Origin: Nocardioides sp. SR21
GTDB lineage: Bacteria; Actinomycetota; Actinomycetes; Propionibacteriales; Nocardioidaceae
Reading direction: 5' to 3'
Assembly: GCF_022761125.1 (NCBI RefSeq)
Contig: NZ_JAKWJR010000003.1
Span: forward strand, 124,001 to 188,000
DNA: 64,000 nt
Position 1 is the stretch's first letter. Each line of letters opens with the position of its first letter. Position numbers and translations under genes: made by a program. The notes under the pieces were generated by a model. It did no database searches, was not told the DNA's origin, and saw only the letters and a program-made list of their open reading frames with translations. Shown here piece by piece: positions 17,593 to 25,621 of this stretch.

Positions 17593-18546
17593 TCAGAGGT
17601 GCTGCTTGTAGGTGTCGTACTCGGCGTCCGGGTCGCCGGTCGGCTCGAAGTGGTCGATGTTCTCCAGCGAGTACGTCCACTCCTCGCGCGGCTTCCACAC
17701 CGCCTTCACGCGCATGCCCATGCGGACCTCGGCGGCCGGGACACCCAGGATCAGGTGCAGGACCGCGATGTCGGCGCCGTCGAGCAGCACGTACGCCGAG
17801 ACGTACGGCGGCGTGATCTTCTGGCCGAGGAACGGCACGTTCACCACGCAGAACGTCGTGATCGTGCCGGTCTGCGAGACCTCGACCTCCTCCGCGGTCG
17901 GCGTCCCGTCCGCCGGGCAGGCGCTGCGCGGCGGCACGTAGACCTTCTGGCACGTGGGGCAGCGCTGGCCGAGGATGCGGCCCTCGTTCAGGCCGCGGTA
18001 GAACGCCGACTCCTCGGGGGAAGCGGCGTACAGGTAGTCGAGGGACACGGGCACGACGACGCCGGTGACCGGGTTGGTGCCGAGGGCCTCGACGCCCGTC
18101 GGACCTGCGTCGGTCGCCGGTTCGAACGCCTCGATGTCGGTGATCGCGCCGACCCGCTCGGCGCGCCAGCGCACCTGCACCCGCATCCCGGTCGAGACCT
18201 CGTCGGGTGAGGCGACGTCCAGCGCGTGCAGCATCGGTACGTCGGCACCGTCGAGCTGGATCAGCGCGAACGCGAACGGCCGGTCGAACGGCTGGTCCTT
18301 CACGGGCTCCGGCACCCACGTCCAGGACGTGACGGTGCCGACCGGCGCGACGTCGACGAAGTCCGTGATCGCCTCGTGCGTCACGGGGTCGAACTCCGGC
18401 GGCGGCACGACGACCTTGCCCTCCGAGGTGCGCCCGCCGACGATCTGGCCGTCGCGCAGCCCGGTGAGGAAGCGACCGATGACCGGACCGGTCGATCGGG
18501 TGTAGTCGAACGCTACGGTGACCGGTGCTGACAGTGTTCGTGTCAT
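17593..18546 (-). CDS. Double DUF35 (OB-fold) protein, Rv3521-like
   Basis: A 317-residue protein with two DUF35 units. The first (residues about 20-145) has lost the zinc-ribbon cysteines; the second (about 170-310) keeps GQRCPTCQ and a third cysteine in RSACPADG. DUF35 proteins bind acyl-CoA and partner with thiolase-like lyases; ChsH2-Ltp2 is the characterised case in cholesterol degradation. As first gene of the DUF35-ltp4-ltp3 operon it is expected to form a complex with those products. The start is leaderless and carries a perfect KstR operator. Confidence 0.8.
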   Translation of the reverse strand: MTRTLSAPVTVAFDYTRSTGPVIGRFLTGLRDGQIVGGRTSEGKVVVPPPEFDPVTHEAITDFVDVAPVGTVTSWTWVPEPVKDQPFDRPFAFALIQLDGADVPMLHALDVASPDEVSTGMRVQVRWRAERVGAITDIEAFEPATDAGPTGVEALGTNPVTGVVVPVSLDYLYAASPEESAFYRGLNEGRILGQRCPTCQKVYVPPRSACPADGTPTAEEVEVSQTGTITTFCVVNVPFLGQKITPPYVSAYVLLDGADIAVLHLILGVPAAEVRMGMRVKAVWKPREEWTYSLENIDHFEPTGDPDAEYDTYKQHL

Positions 18547-18552
18547 GGTCTG

Positions 18553-18558
18553 AAACTA
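18553..18558 (-). promoter_or_regulatory. -10 element TAGTTT of the DUF35-ltp4-ltp3 promoter
   Basis: On the minus strand TAGTTT ends 6 nt before the ATG at 18546. TTGTCG at 18576-18581 gives a 17-bp spacer, the same module as fadA5. Confidence 0.6.
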
Positions 18559-18570
18559 GAACACGTTCTA
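18557..18570. promoter_or_regulatory. KstR-type operator, perfect palindrome
   Basis: TAGAACACGTTCTA is a perfect 14-bp palindrome and fits TnnAACnnGTTnnA fully. It lies between the divergent DUF35 operon and the LLM oxidoreductase gene and can control both. Confidence 0.88.
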
Positions 18571-18627
18571 CAGTTCGACAAGGCTCACTGACCGAAATTC
18601 GGCAAGCACCCCACCAGAGGAGATGAG

Positions 18628-19671
18628 ATGAAGCTCGGACTGCAGCTCGGGTACTGGGGCGCGCAGCCCCCTCAGGGCGTCGGCGAGCTCGTGGCCGCCG
18701 CCGAGGACGCCGGCTTCGACGCGATCTTCACCGCCGAGGCGTGGGGGAGCGACGCCTTCACGCCGCTGGCCTGGTGGGGCAAGGACACCAGCCGGATCAA
18801 GCTCGGCACCTCGATCGTGCAGATGTCCGGCCGCACGCCGACCTCGATCGCGATGCACCTGCTGACGCTCGACCACCTCTCCAACGGCCGGGTCATCCTC
18901 GGCATGGGCGTGAGCGGTCCGCAGGTCGTCGAGGGCTGGTACGGCCAGCCCTTCGGCAAGCCGCTGGCCCGCACCCGCGAGGTCGTCGACATCATCCGCA
19001 AGGTCCTCGCCCGCGAGGACAAGGTGACCAACGACGGCCCGCACTACCCGCTGCCGTTCCACGGCGAGAACTCCGTCGGCCTGGGGAAGCCGCTCAAGCC
19101 GATCGTGCACCCGTTGCGCGCGGACGTGCCGATCTGGCTCGGCGCCGAGGGGCCGAAGAACGTCGCGCAGACCGCCGAGATCGCCGACGGCTGGATCCCG
19201 ATCTTCTACACGCCGAAGTCGGCCGGCATGTACCAGCCGTGGCTCGACGAGGGCTTCGCGCGACCCGGCGCGCGCCGTACTCGCGCGGACTTCGAGATCG
19301 CCGCCACGTGCCACCTCCAGGTGGTGAGCAACGCGGAGGAGAAGAAGCAGGTCCTCGAGTTCATGAAGCCGTTCGTCTCCCTCTACATGGGTGGCATGGG
19401 TGCGGCGGAGGCCAACTTCCACAACCAGGTCTTCGTCCGGATGGGCTACGAGGACCTCGCCAAGGAGGTGCAGAGGCTCTACCTCAGCGGCGAGAAGGAC
19501 CGCGCCACCGCGCTGATCCCCGAGGAGCTCGTCGACGACATGCACATCGTCGGCACCGCGAGCGAGGTCAAGGAGAAGGTCGCGCAGTGGGAGGAGACCG
19601 GCGTGACCACGCTGCTGCTCAGCTGCCGGACCGCGGACGAGATCCGATCGGTCGCCGAGCTCCTCGCCTGA
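18628..19671 (+). CDS. LLM-class F420-dependent oxidoreductase, Rv3520c-like
   Basis: A 347-residue luciferase-like TIM barrel. MKLGLQLGYWG, IFTAEAWGSDAF, LGTSIVQMSGRTP and LGMGVSGPQVVEGWYG are typical of the F420-binding LLM family that includes Rv3520c. The gene is divergent from the DUF35-ltp4-ltp3 operon, as in M. tuberculosis, with a shared KstR operator, so it belongs to the sterol regulon; its substrate is not known to me. GAGGAG 5 nt before the ATG is a good ribosome site, so this side is not leaderless. Confidence 0.85.
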   Translation: MKLGLQLGYWGAQPPQGVGELVAAAEDAGFDAIFTAEAWGSDAFTPLAWWGKDTSRIKLGTSIVQMSGRTPTSIAMHLLTLDHLSNGRVILGMGVSGPQVVEGWYGQPFGKPLARTREVVDIIRKVLAREDKVTNDGPHYPLPFHGENSVGLGKPLKPIVHPLRADVPIWLGAEGPKNVAQTAEIADGWIPIFYTPKSAGMYQPWLDEGFARPGARRTRADFEIAATCHLQVVSNAEEKKQVLEFMKPFVSLYMGGMGAAEANFHNQVFVRMGYEDLAKEVQRLYLSGEKDRATALIPEELVDDMHIVGTASEVKEKVAQWEETGVTTLLLSCRTADEIRSVAELLA

Positions 19672-19716
19672 GCGACCCCGACGTCTGAAACCTCGCCGGG
19701 AGGGTACGACGGGTCC

Positions 19717-20379
19717 ATGACCCCTCCCTCCCGGCTCCTCGGGGCGGCCGTGCTCGCGGCGGCCGTCGGCCTGTCAGGTGCGGTGCTGGCTCCAGCGGAC
19801 GCCATGGCGCCCGAAGGCATCCAGGCCTCCCACCAGTTCAGCAAGGGCAAGCCGCGCGACGCGCGGCTCAGCATCCCGGCCGTCGGCATCCGCCGCGTGC
19901 CGGTGATCGCCTACCGGGGCTGGACCGACGACGGGCCCGGCACCCGCATCCAGAACCGTGGCGTCGCGGCCTCGTCGCACGGCCCGCGGGGCGGAACCGG
20001 ACCGGGCGGCAAGGGCAACTACCAGGTGACCGGCCACCGGACGTCGCACGGCGGGATCTTCCGGCGTACGCCGTCGCTCGACGTCGGCGCGCGGATCGCC
20101 GTCGACGTCGGCAAGTTCCGCTACATCTACACGGTGACCCGCACCCGCTGGGTCTCGTTCCGCTCGGCGAAGTCCCTGCGCCAGCAGCGGGCGGCCGTGC
20201 CCGGCTACCCGGGCCGCGAGCCGAAGCGCGGCTTCATCACCGTGTCGACCTGTGCGACCCCCGAGGACCACGCGGCCGGGAACTACTGGACCGACCAGTA
20301 CGGGAACCCCGAGCACCGCATCGACAAGATCGGGGTGCTCGTGAAGCGGGTGCGCAACCCCTGGTACGACGCGGGGTGA
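19717..20379 (+). CDS. Exported sortase-fold protein (class E/F)
   Basis: A 220-residue protein with a signal peptide (residues 1-29, ending PADAMA). The sortase triad is visible as His107 in VTGHRTSHGG, Cys179 in TVSTCATP and Arg201 in EHRIDKIG. Sortases join surface proteins to the envelope or build pili. No pilin or LPXTG-type substrate is encoded next to it, so the target is probably elsewhere. The N-terminal segment could be a membrane anchor instead of a cleaved signal. Confidence 0.75.
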   Translation: MTPPSRLLGAAVLAAAVGLSGAVLAPADAMAPEGIQASHQFSKGKPRDARLSIPAVGIRRVPVIAYRGWTDDGPGTRIQNRGVAASSHGPRGGTGPGGKGNYQVTGHRTSHGGIFRRTPSLDVGARIAVDVGKFRYIYTVTRTRWVSFRSAKSLRQQRAAVPGYPGREPKRGFITVSTCATPEDHAAGNYWTDQYGNPEHRIDKIGVLVKRVRNPWYDAG

Positions 20380-20400
20380 CCCGGATGTCACAGTTGCGCC

Positions 20401-21150
20401 GTGACCACCTACGGCGTCCTGGGAGTCGGCTCGATCGCTGCTGCCATCGTGAACGGCCTCTGCGTCCAGGACGCACCCGACGTCCTGCTCTCCCCGCGGA
20501 GTGCGGGAACGGCCCACGCGCTGGCGGCGCGGTACGCCACCGTCACGGTCGCCGCTGACAACCAGGCCGTCCTCGACGGCTCGGACGTCGTGATCGTCGC
20601 GGTCCTGCCGGGCCAGGCCGAGGCCGTGCTCACGGCGCTCGACTTCGCGGACCGGCACGTCGTGATCAGCGTCGTCGCCGGCGTCGGCCTCGAGGACCTG
20701 CGCTCGTGGACGGGTACGACGGTCGCGCGGGCGGTACCGCTCCCCGCGGTCGCGGGACGCGACGGACGCACGCCCGTGTACCCACCGGCGCCCGAGGCGG
20801 TCGCCCTGTTCGACCTGCTGGGCGGCGCGATCGCGGTCGACGACGCCGCGACGTACGAAGCGCTGACCGCGTCGTCGGCCACGGTGGCCGCGCACTTCGC
20901 CTACCTGGGCGCGATCGCGGACTGGCTGGTGAGCAAGGGGCTCTCGCCCGAGGACGCCCGGGGCTACGTCGGGGCGACGTTCGTGGGCGCCAGCGAGTCC
21001 CTCCGGGGCACGCCCGACTTCGGGGAGCTGATCACCGAGGTCGCGACCCCGGGCGGGCTCAACGAGCAGTTCGCCCGGGACCTGGGAGCGCCGCCGGTCG
21101 CCGCCGCTCTCGACGGGGTCCTCGCGCGCCTCACCGTTGCCCAGAACTGA
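20401..21150 (+). CDS. Pyrroline-5-carboxylate-reductase-like dehydrogenase
   Basis: A 249-residue protein with the Rossmann start GVLGVGSIAAAIVNGL, VVIVAVLPGQ after strand four, and the C-terminal TPGGLNEQF that corresponds to the SPGGTT segment of ProC. Several positions diverge from housekeeping ProC, so it may be a paralogue acting on another imine or keto substrate. It starts with GTG, 22 bp after the sortase gene. It is not visibly linked to the sterol genes although fadD8 follows. Confidence 0.65.
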   Translation: MTTYGVLGVGSIAAAIVNGLCVQDAPDVLLSPRSAGTAHALAARYATVTVAADNQAVLDGSDVVIVAVLPGQAEAVLTALDFADRHVVISVVAGVGLEDLRSWTGTTVARAVPLPAVAGRDGRTPVYPPAPEAVALFDLLGGAIAVDDAATYEALTASSATVAAHFAYLGAIADWLVSKGLSPEDARGYVGATFVGASESLRGTPDFGELITEVATPGGLNEQFARDLGAPPVAAALDGVLARLTVAQN

Positions 21151-21161
21151 AACACGTTCTA
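21148..21161. promoter_or_regulatory. KstR-type operator of fadD8
   Basis: TGAAACACGTTCTA fits TnnAACnnGTTnnA at all fixed bases. It overlaps the end of the preceding gene (stop at 21150) and lies inside the fadD8 promoter spacer, ending within the -10 element. Confidence 0.8.
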
Positions 21162-21165
21162 GTCT
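21160..21165 (+). promoter_or_regulatory. -10 element TAGTCT of fadD8
   Basis: TAGTCT is followed by 7 nt and the ATG at 21173, with no ribosome site. TTGCCC at 21137-21142 is a -35 candidate at 17 bp. The sequence GTTCTAGTCTCGC is shared exactly with the fadD19 promoter. Confidence 0.6.
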
Positions 21166-21172
21166 CGCTCGC

Positions 21173-22777
21173 ATGACCGACGCTCAGGCGAACACAGACA
21201 TGCGCACCGGGACGCACAACGGACACCTGATGGTCGCCGCGCTCAAGCGGCACCGCGACAAGCCCGTCATGTACCTGGGCGACACCACGCTCACCGGCGG
21301 CCAGGCGGCCGACCGGATGAGCCAGTACGTCCAGGCCTTCGAGGCGCTCGGCGCCGGCCGCGGCACGGCGGGGGCGCTGCTCGCGCTCAACCGCCCCGAG
21401 GTCCTGTTCATCCTCGGCGCCGGCCAGACGCAGGGCTACCGGCGGACGTCGCTGCACCCGCTGGGCTCGCTGGACGACCACGCGTACGTCATCAACGACG
21501 CCGAGATCACCAGCATCACCATCGACCCGTACTTCACCGAGCGTGCTCTCGGGCTGCTCGAGAAGTGCCCGAAGCTCGAGAAGGTGCTGACGATCGGGCC
21601 GGTCCCGGAGGAGCTCAGCCACGTCGGCTTCGACCTGACCGCCGCGGCGGCGACGTTCGACCCGCAGCCCCTGAGTGCGGTGACCCTCGAGCCCGACCAC
21701 ATCGTCTCGATCACCTACACCGGCGGCACGACCGGCAAGCCCAAGGGCGTCATCGGTACGTCGCGCGCGATGAACACCATGACCCAGATCCAGATGTCGG
21801 AGTGGGAGTGGCCCGAGGCGCCGCGCTTCCTCATGTGCACGCCGCTCTCACACGCCGGCGCCGCGTTCTTCGTGCCCACGGTGCTCAAGGGCGGCTGCCT
21901 CTACGTGCTCTCGAAGTTCGATCCGGCCGAGGTGCTCAAGACGATCGAGGAGCAGAGGATCACGGCCACGATGCTGGTCCCGTCGATGCTCTACGCGCTG
22001 ATGGACCACCCGGACTCGCGCACCCGCGACCTGTCGTCGCTCGAGACCGTCTACTACGGCGCGTCCGCGATCAACCCGGTGCGCCTCAAGGAGGCGATCG
22101 ACCGCTTCGGCCCGATCTTCGCGCAGTACTACGGCCAGTCCGAGGCGCCGATGGTGATCAGCTACCTCGGCAAGGGCGACCACGACGACCAGCGGCTGTC
22201 GTCGTGCGGCCGCCCGTCGGCGTTCCTGCGTACGGCGCTGCTGGGCGAGGACGGCAAGCCGGTGCCGGTGGGGGAGCCGGGCGAGATCTGCGTGGCCGGT
22301 CCGCTGCTGGCCGGCGGCTACTGGAACCTGCCCGACGAGACCAACGAGACGTTCCGCGACGGGTGGATGCACACCGGTGACGTCGCCCGCGAGGACGAGG
22401 ACGGCTACTGGTTCATCGTCGACCGCACCAAGGACATGATCGTCACCGGCGGCTTCAACGTGTTCCCGCGCGAGGTCGAGGACGTCGTCGCGGAGCACCC
22501 GGCCGTCGCCCAGGTCGGCGTGATCGGGACCCCGCACGAGAAGTTCGGCGAGGCGGTCACCGCGATCGTCGTGCTGCGCTCTGACGCGGCCTCCGACGAG
22601 GCGGCGATCGCGACCATGACCACGGAGATCCAGGAGATGGTCAAGGAGCGCAAGGGCTCGGTCCAGGCGCCCAAGCAGGTCATCGTCGCCGACTCGCTCC
22701 TGCTCACCGCGCTCGGCAAGCCCGACAAGAAGGCGCTGCGCGCCCAGTACTGGACCGGGGACCGAGCCGTCGGCTGA
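21173..22777 (+). CDS. fadD8: Acyl-CoA synthetase, FadD8-like
   Basis: A 534-residue AMP-forming acyl-CoA synthetase. The phosphate loop YTGGTTGKPKGV is near residue 182, the A5 segment YYGQSEAPMV near 320 and WMHTGDVAREDEDGYW near 400. The opening THNGHLMVAALKRHRDKPV closely resembles M. tuberculosis FadD8 (Rv0551c), whose gene is outside the main cholesterol locus there. The KstR operator indicates control by sterol availability. The exact acyl substrate is unknown; a side-chain acid or propionyl-type intermediate is possible. Confidence 0.82.
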   Translation: MTDAQANTDMRTGTHNGHLMVAALKRHRDKPVMYLGDTTLTGGQAADRMSQYVQAFEALGAGRGTAGALLALNRPEVLFILGAGQTQGYRRTSLHPLGSLDDHAYVINDAEITSITIDPYFTERALGLLEKCPKLEKVLTIGPVPEELSHVGFDLTAAAATFDPQPLSAVTLEPDHIVSITYTGGTTGKPKGVIGTSRAMNTMTQIQMSEWEWPEAPRFLMCTPLSHAGAAFFVPTVLKGGCLYVLSKFDPAEVLKTIEEQRITATMLVPSMLYALMDHPDSRTRDLSSLETVYYGASAINPVRLKEAIDRFGPIFAQYYGQSEAPMVISYLGKGDHDDQRLSSCGRPSAFLRTALLGEDGKPVPVGEPGEICVAGPLLAGGYWNLPDETNETFRDGWMHTGDVAREDEDGYWFIVDRTKDMIVTGGFNVFPREVEDVVAEHPAVAQVGVIGTPHEKFGEAVTAIVVLRSDAASDEAAIATMTTEIQEMVKERKGSVQAPKQVIVADSLLLTALGKPDKKALRAQYWTGDRAVG

Positions 22778-22792
22778 CTGAGGGGGCACGGG

Positions 22793-23338
22793 GTGGGTAC
22801 GACCTACCCCATGCGCCTGCGCAACGGTCCCGACGGCTACGGAGCGGTCACCAAGCTGCTGCACTGGGCGACCGTCCTCGCGGTGGTCGCACAGTTCGTC
22901 GTCGGCTACTCGATGGAGGTCGACGACTCCGGCCGCGGCCGGGGTCGCGGCCGCGGTGAGGGGTCCGGCCGCGGGCGCGGACGCGGGGGAGACGACGACG
23001 TCGACCTGTTCGACGGCAGCTTCGACCTCGTCGACCTGCACGTGCTGCTCGGCCTGTCGATCCTGGCTCTGGTCGGCGTGCGGATCATCTGGCGGGCGAC
23101 GACGCCGCTGCCGCCGTGGGCGCCGCAGCTGACCGAGGGCAACCGGCGGTTCCTGCACGCGACCGAGGTCGCCCTGCTCGTCACGCTCGTCGTGGTGCCG
23201 GCGACCGGGATCGCGCTCGTGCTCGGGGCCGACGACCTGCTCGCGCTGCACGTCGGGGCCCACGTCGCGTTCTTCGCGGCGCTCGCCGCGCACCTCACGA
23301 TCGTGTTGTGGCGACGGTTGCTGCCTCGAATGCTGTGA
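22793..23338 (+). CDS. Cytochrome b561-family membrane protein with an Arg-Gly-rich loop
   Basis: A 181-residue protein with four predicted membrane helices. Histidines suited to heme b ligation appear in KLLHWATVLAVV (helix 1), DLHVLLGLSILAL (helix 2), FLHATEVALL (helix 3) and LHVGAHVAFFAALAAHL (helix 4), as in CybB-type b561 proteins that pass electrons from quinol. Between helices 1 and 2 is an unusual loop of alternating Gly and Arg (about residues 44-66) followed by DDDVDLFDG. The GTG at 22793 or the ATG at 22811 could be used. The 3' end overlaps the convergent PAP2 gene by 44 bp. Confidence 0.75.
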   Translation: MGTTYPMRLRNGPDGYGAVTKLLHWATVLAVVAQFVVGYSMEVDDSGRGRGRGRGEGSGRGRGRGGDDDVDLFDGSFDLVDLHVLLGLSILALVGVRIIWRATTPLPPWAPQLTEGNRRFLHATEVALLVTLVVVPATGIALVLGADDLLALHVGAHVAFFAALAAHLTIVLWRRLLPRML

Positions 23339-24137
23339 CCGGCTCGGCGGCTCGCCTCCGGCCGGCGAACCAGCGGCGTACGCCGGTGTCGATGGCGAGC
23401 CCGAGAAGAAGCAGGCCGACGGCCACGACGCCGTCCAGCCACCAGTGGTTGGCGGTCGCGGAGACGACGAGCGTCGTGAGGATGACGTGCAGCAGGAAGA
23501 CCCAGCGCCAGACGCTGGTGCTCACCGCGACGATGCCCAGGGAGACCACGGCCGCCCAGCCGACGTGGATCGACGGCATCGCGGCGAACTGGTCGGAGAC
23601 GCCCTCCTGGACGTCGCTCGTGTAGACCGACATGCCGTAGAAGTGCGAGACGTTCTCGTAGCCGAGGTCGGGGAAGAACCGGGGCGGTGCGACCCGCACG
23701 AAGCGGATGATCAGGCAGCCCAGCGTGAGCAGCGCCAGACCGTTGCGCCAGTGCGGGAACTGGTCGCGGTGCCGCATGAAGAGCCAGACCAGGAAGGCGA
23801 TCAGCGCCGGCACGTGGACGGTGGCGTAGTACCACGTCGACGCCTCACCCACCCACGCGTGGTCGAGCACGAAGTTCTGCAGCGCGAGCTCGCTGGGGAG
23901 GTGCAGGGCGCGCTCGACGTGGTCGATCTCCCGGCCCCGGGCCAGGGCACCGCTGGTCGTCGCCAGCGGCAGCATCCGCGCCAGCCGCCAGAGCGCGTAG
24001 AGGGCCGCGATCAGCGCGAACTCCCGCGCGAGCGGCTCGGCGTTCCTGGTGCCGGGACGCCACCGACGCAGGCCGAGCCAGACCGCGCAGCTGAGCAATG
24101 CCGCGACCGCGGCTTGGTCCCAGGTCGGCCACGGCAC
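23295..24137 (-). CDS. PAP2-family membrane phosphatase/phosphotransferase
   Basis: A 280-residue integral membrane protein with about six helices. The PAP2 motifs are AMPSIHVGWA near residue 185 and ANHWWLDGV near residue 233, supplying the two catalytic histidines and the aspartate. This subgroup contains inositol phosphorylceramide-synthase-like and lipid phosphate phosphatases. GTG at 24137 was chosen over TTG at 24173 because GGAGG lies 8 nt upstream of it. Function beyond phospholipid or isoprenoid phosphate chemistry cannot be assigned. Confidence 0.78.
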   Translation of the reverse strand: MPWPTWDQAAVAALLSCAVWLGLRRWRPGTRNAEPLAREFALIAALYALWRLARMLPLATTSGALARGREIDHVERALHLPSELALQNFVLDHAWVGEASTWYYATVHVPALIAFLVWLFMRHRDQFPHWRNGLALLTLGCLIIRFVRVAPPRFFPDLGYENVSHFYGMSVYTSDVQEGVSDQFAAMPSIHVGWAAVVSLGIVAVSTSVWRWVFLLHVILTTLVVSATANHWWLDGVVAVGLLLLGLAIDTGVRRWFAGRRRAAEPVTAFEAATVATTRS

Positions 24138-24201
24138 CGCTGGATCCTCCCAGTGGCGCCGTGGTCCCCGCAAAGGAACCAGCGCGAAAGCGTCCAGAAA
24201 T

Positions 24202-24221
24202 CGATATGGAAAACGTTATCG
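24202..24221. promoter_or_regulatory. Candidate LacI-family operator of the sugar operon
   Basis: Arms CGATA (24202-24206) and TATCG (24217-24221) enclose TGGAAAACGT, with a central AACGTT as in many LacI/GalR operators. It lies just upstream of the promoter of the ABC transporter operon, which encodes a LacI regulator. Confidence 0.5.
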
Positions 24222-24228
24222 ACAACGA

Positions 24229-24258
24229 TTGACAGCGGTCGCTCCGGCCTGGCAGGTT
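24229..24258 (+). promoter_or_regulatory. Promoter of the sugar ABC transporter operon
   Basis: TTGACA (24229-24234) is a consensus -35. CAGGTT at 24253-24258 is an 18-bp-spaced -10 with the key A and T. Transcription would begin near 24265, leaving a leader of about 54 nt with the ribosome site GGAGGAG 8 nt before the ATG at 24319. Confidence 0.55.
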
Positions 24259-24318
24259 CACCCGTGGTGTGTGACGAACGTCCCATCGGTGCGGTGGGGC
24301 GGAATGGAGGAGTACTCA

Positions 24319-25614
24319 ATGAGGTCGAAGACCCGACGCGCGGCCCTCGCCGCGCTCTGTGCCGGCGCGTTGACGCTGTCTGCCGCGGCTTGCGGCAGCG
24401 ACGACGACTCGTCGGAGGGCGGTTCCGGCACCACGATCACGTGGTGGCACAACTCGAACAACGAGCCCGGCATGGGCTACTACGAGCAGGTGGCCAAGGA
24501 CTTCGAGGCCGACCATCCAGGGGTGGACATCGAGATCAGCGCCATGGCCCACGAGGACATGGTCAGCAAGCTGGCGGCCGGGTTCCAGAGCGGGGACATC
24601 CCCGACATCTACATGGAGCGCGGCGGCGGCGAGCTCGCCGACCACGTCGAGGCGGGCCTGGTGCGCGACATCTCCGACGACGCGTCGGAGGAGATCGAGA
24701 AGATCGGCGGCTCGGTCGCGGGCTGGCAGGTCGACGGCCAGACCTACGCGCTGCCGTTCTCCCTGGGAGTCGTGGGGTTCTGGTACAACACCGAGCTGTT
24801 CGAGGAGGCCGGGATCACCGCGCCGCCGACCACGCTCGACGAGCTCGGTGACGCCGTCACCAAGCTCAAGGACGCGGGGATCGACCCGATCTCGGTGGGT
24901 GCCGGCGACAAGTGGCCGGCCGCGCACTACTGGTACTACACCGCGATGCGCGAGTGCTCCCAGGACGTGCTGTCCGACGCGGTCACCAGCCTCGACTTCT
25001 CCGACCCGTGCTTCGAGAAGGCGGGCGAGGACGTGGAGACGATCCTCGGGTGGGAGCCGTTCAACCCGGGCTTCCTGACCACCCCGGCCCAGGAGGGCGC
25101 CACCTCGGCCTCCGGCCTGCTCGCCACCGGCAAGGTCGCGATGGAGATGCAGGGTCACTGGGAGCCCGGCGTGATGCAAGGGCTCACCGACGACGGCAAG
25201 GGGCTGGGCGACAAGACCGGCTGGTTCCCGTTCCCGTCGATCGACGGCCAGTCCGGTGACCCGGCCGCGGCCCTCGGTGGCGGTGACGCCTGGGCGGTCT
25301 CGGACGGTGCTCCCGACGAGGCCGTGGACTTCGTGAAGTACCTGCTGTCCGACGACGTCCAGATCGGCTTCGCGGAGAACAGCATGGGTCTGCCGACGAA
25401 CTCGGCGGCCAGCGGCTCCGTCGCCGACCCGGCACTGGCGGGTCTGCTCGAGGTCCGCGACGCGGCGCCGTACGTCCAGCTCTACTTCGACACCGCGTTC
25501 GGCACGTCCGTCGGTGGTGCGATGAACGACGAGATCGCCCTGCTGTTCGCGGGTGAGGCCTCGCCACAGGACGTCGTCGACGCGACGCAGGCGGCAGCCG
25601 ATCAGGAGAGCTGA
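24319..25614 (+). CDS. ABC transporter sugar-binding lipoprotein
   Basis: A 431-residue family 1 solute-binding protein. The N-terminus is a lipoprotein signal with the modified cysteine in LSAAACGSDDD. Mature features such as TITWWHNSNNEPG, ADHPGVDIEISAM and ALPFSLGVVGFWYN are typical of carbohydrate-binding members. It captures a sugar, probably a beta-linked pentose- or glucose-containing oligosaccharide given the downstream glycosidase and esterase. It starts the operon with two permeases; no ATPase is encoded, so a shared MsiK-type ATPase elsewhere is likely. Confidence 0.88.
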   Translation: MRSKTRRAALAALCAGALTLSAAACGSDDDSSEGGSGTTITWWHNSNNEPGMGYYEQVAKDFEADHPGVDIEISAMAHEDMVSKLAAGFQSGDIPDIYMERGGGELADHVEAGLVRDISDDASEEIEKIGGSVAGWQVDGQTYALPFSLGVVGFWYNTELFEEAGITAPPTTLDELGDAVTKLKDAGIDPISVGAGDKWPAAHYWYYTAMRECSQDVLSDAVTSLDFSDPCFEKAGEDVETILGWEPFNPGFLTTPAQEGATSASGLLATGKVAMEMQGHWEPGVMQGLTDDGKGLGDKTGWFPFPSIDGQSGDPAAALGGGDAWAVSDGAPDEAVDFVKYLLSDDVQIGFAENSMGLPTNSAASGSVADPALAGLLEVRDAAPYVQLYFDTAFGTSVGGAMNDEIALLFAGEASPQDVVDATQAAADQES

Positions 25615-25621
25615 GCTGACC

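Noticed and set aside
22919..23010. Short GC-rich direct repeats as a possible CRISPR or VNTR
   Set aside because: They are GRG codons inside a membrane protein frame; no regular spacers.
24138..24201. Upstream TTG at 24173 as start of the PAP2 gene
   Set aside because: The GTG at 24137 has GGAGG at 8 nt; the TTG has no ribosome site.
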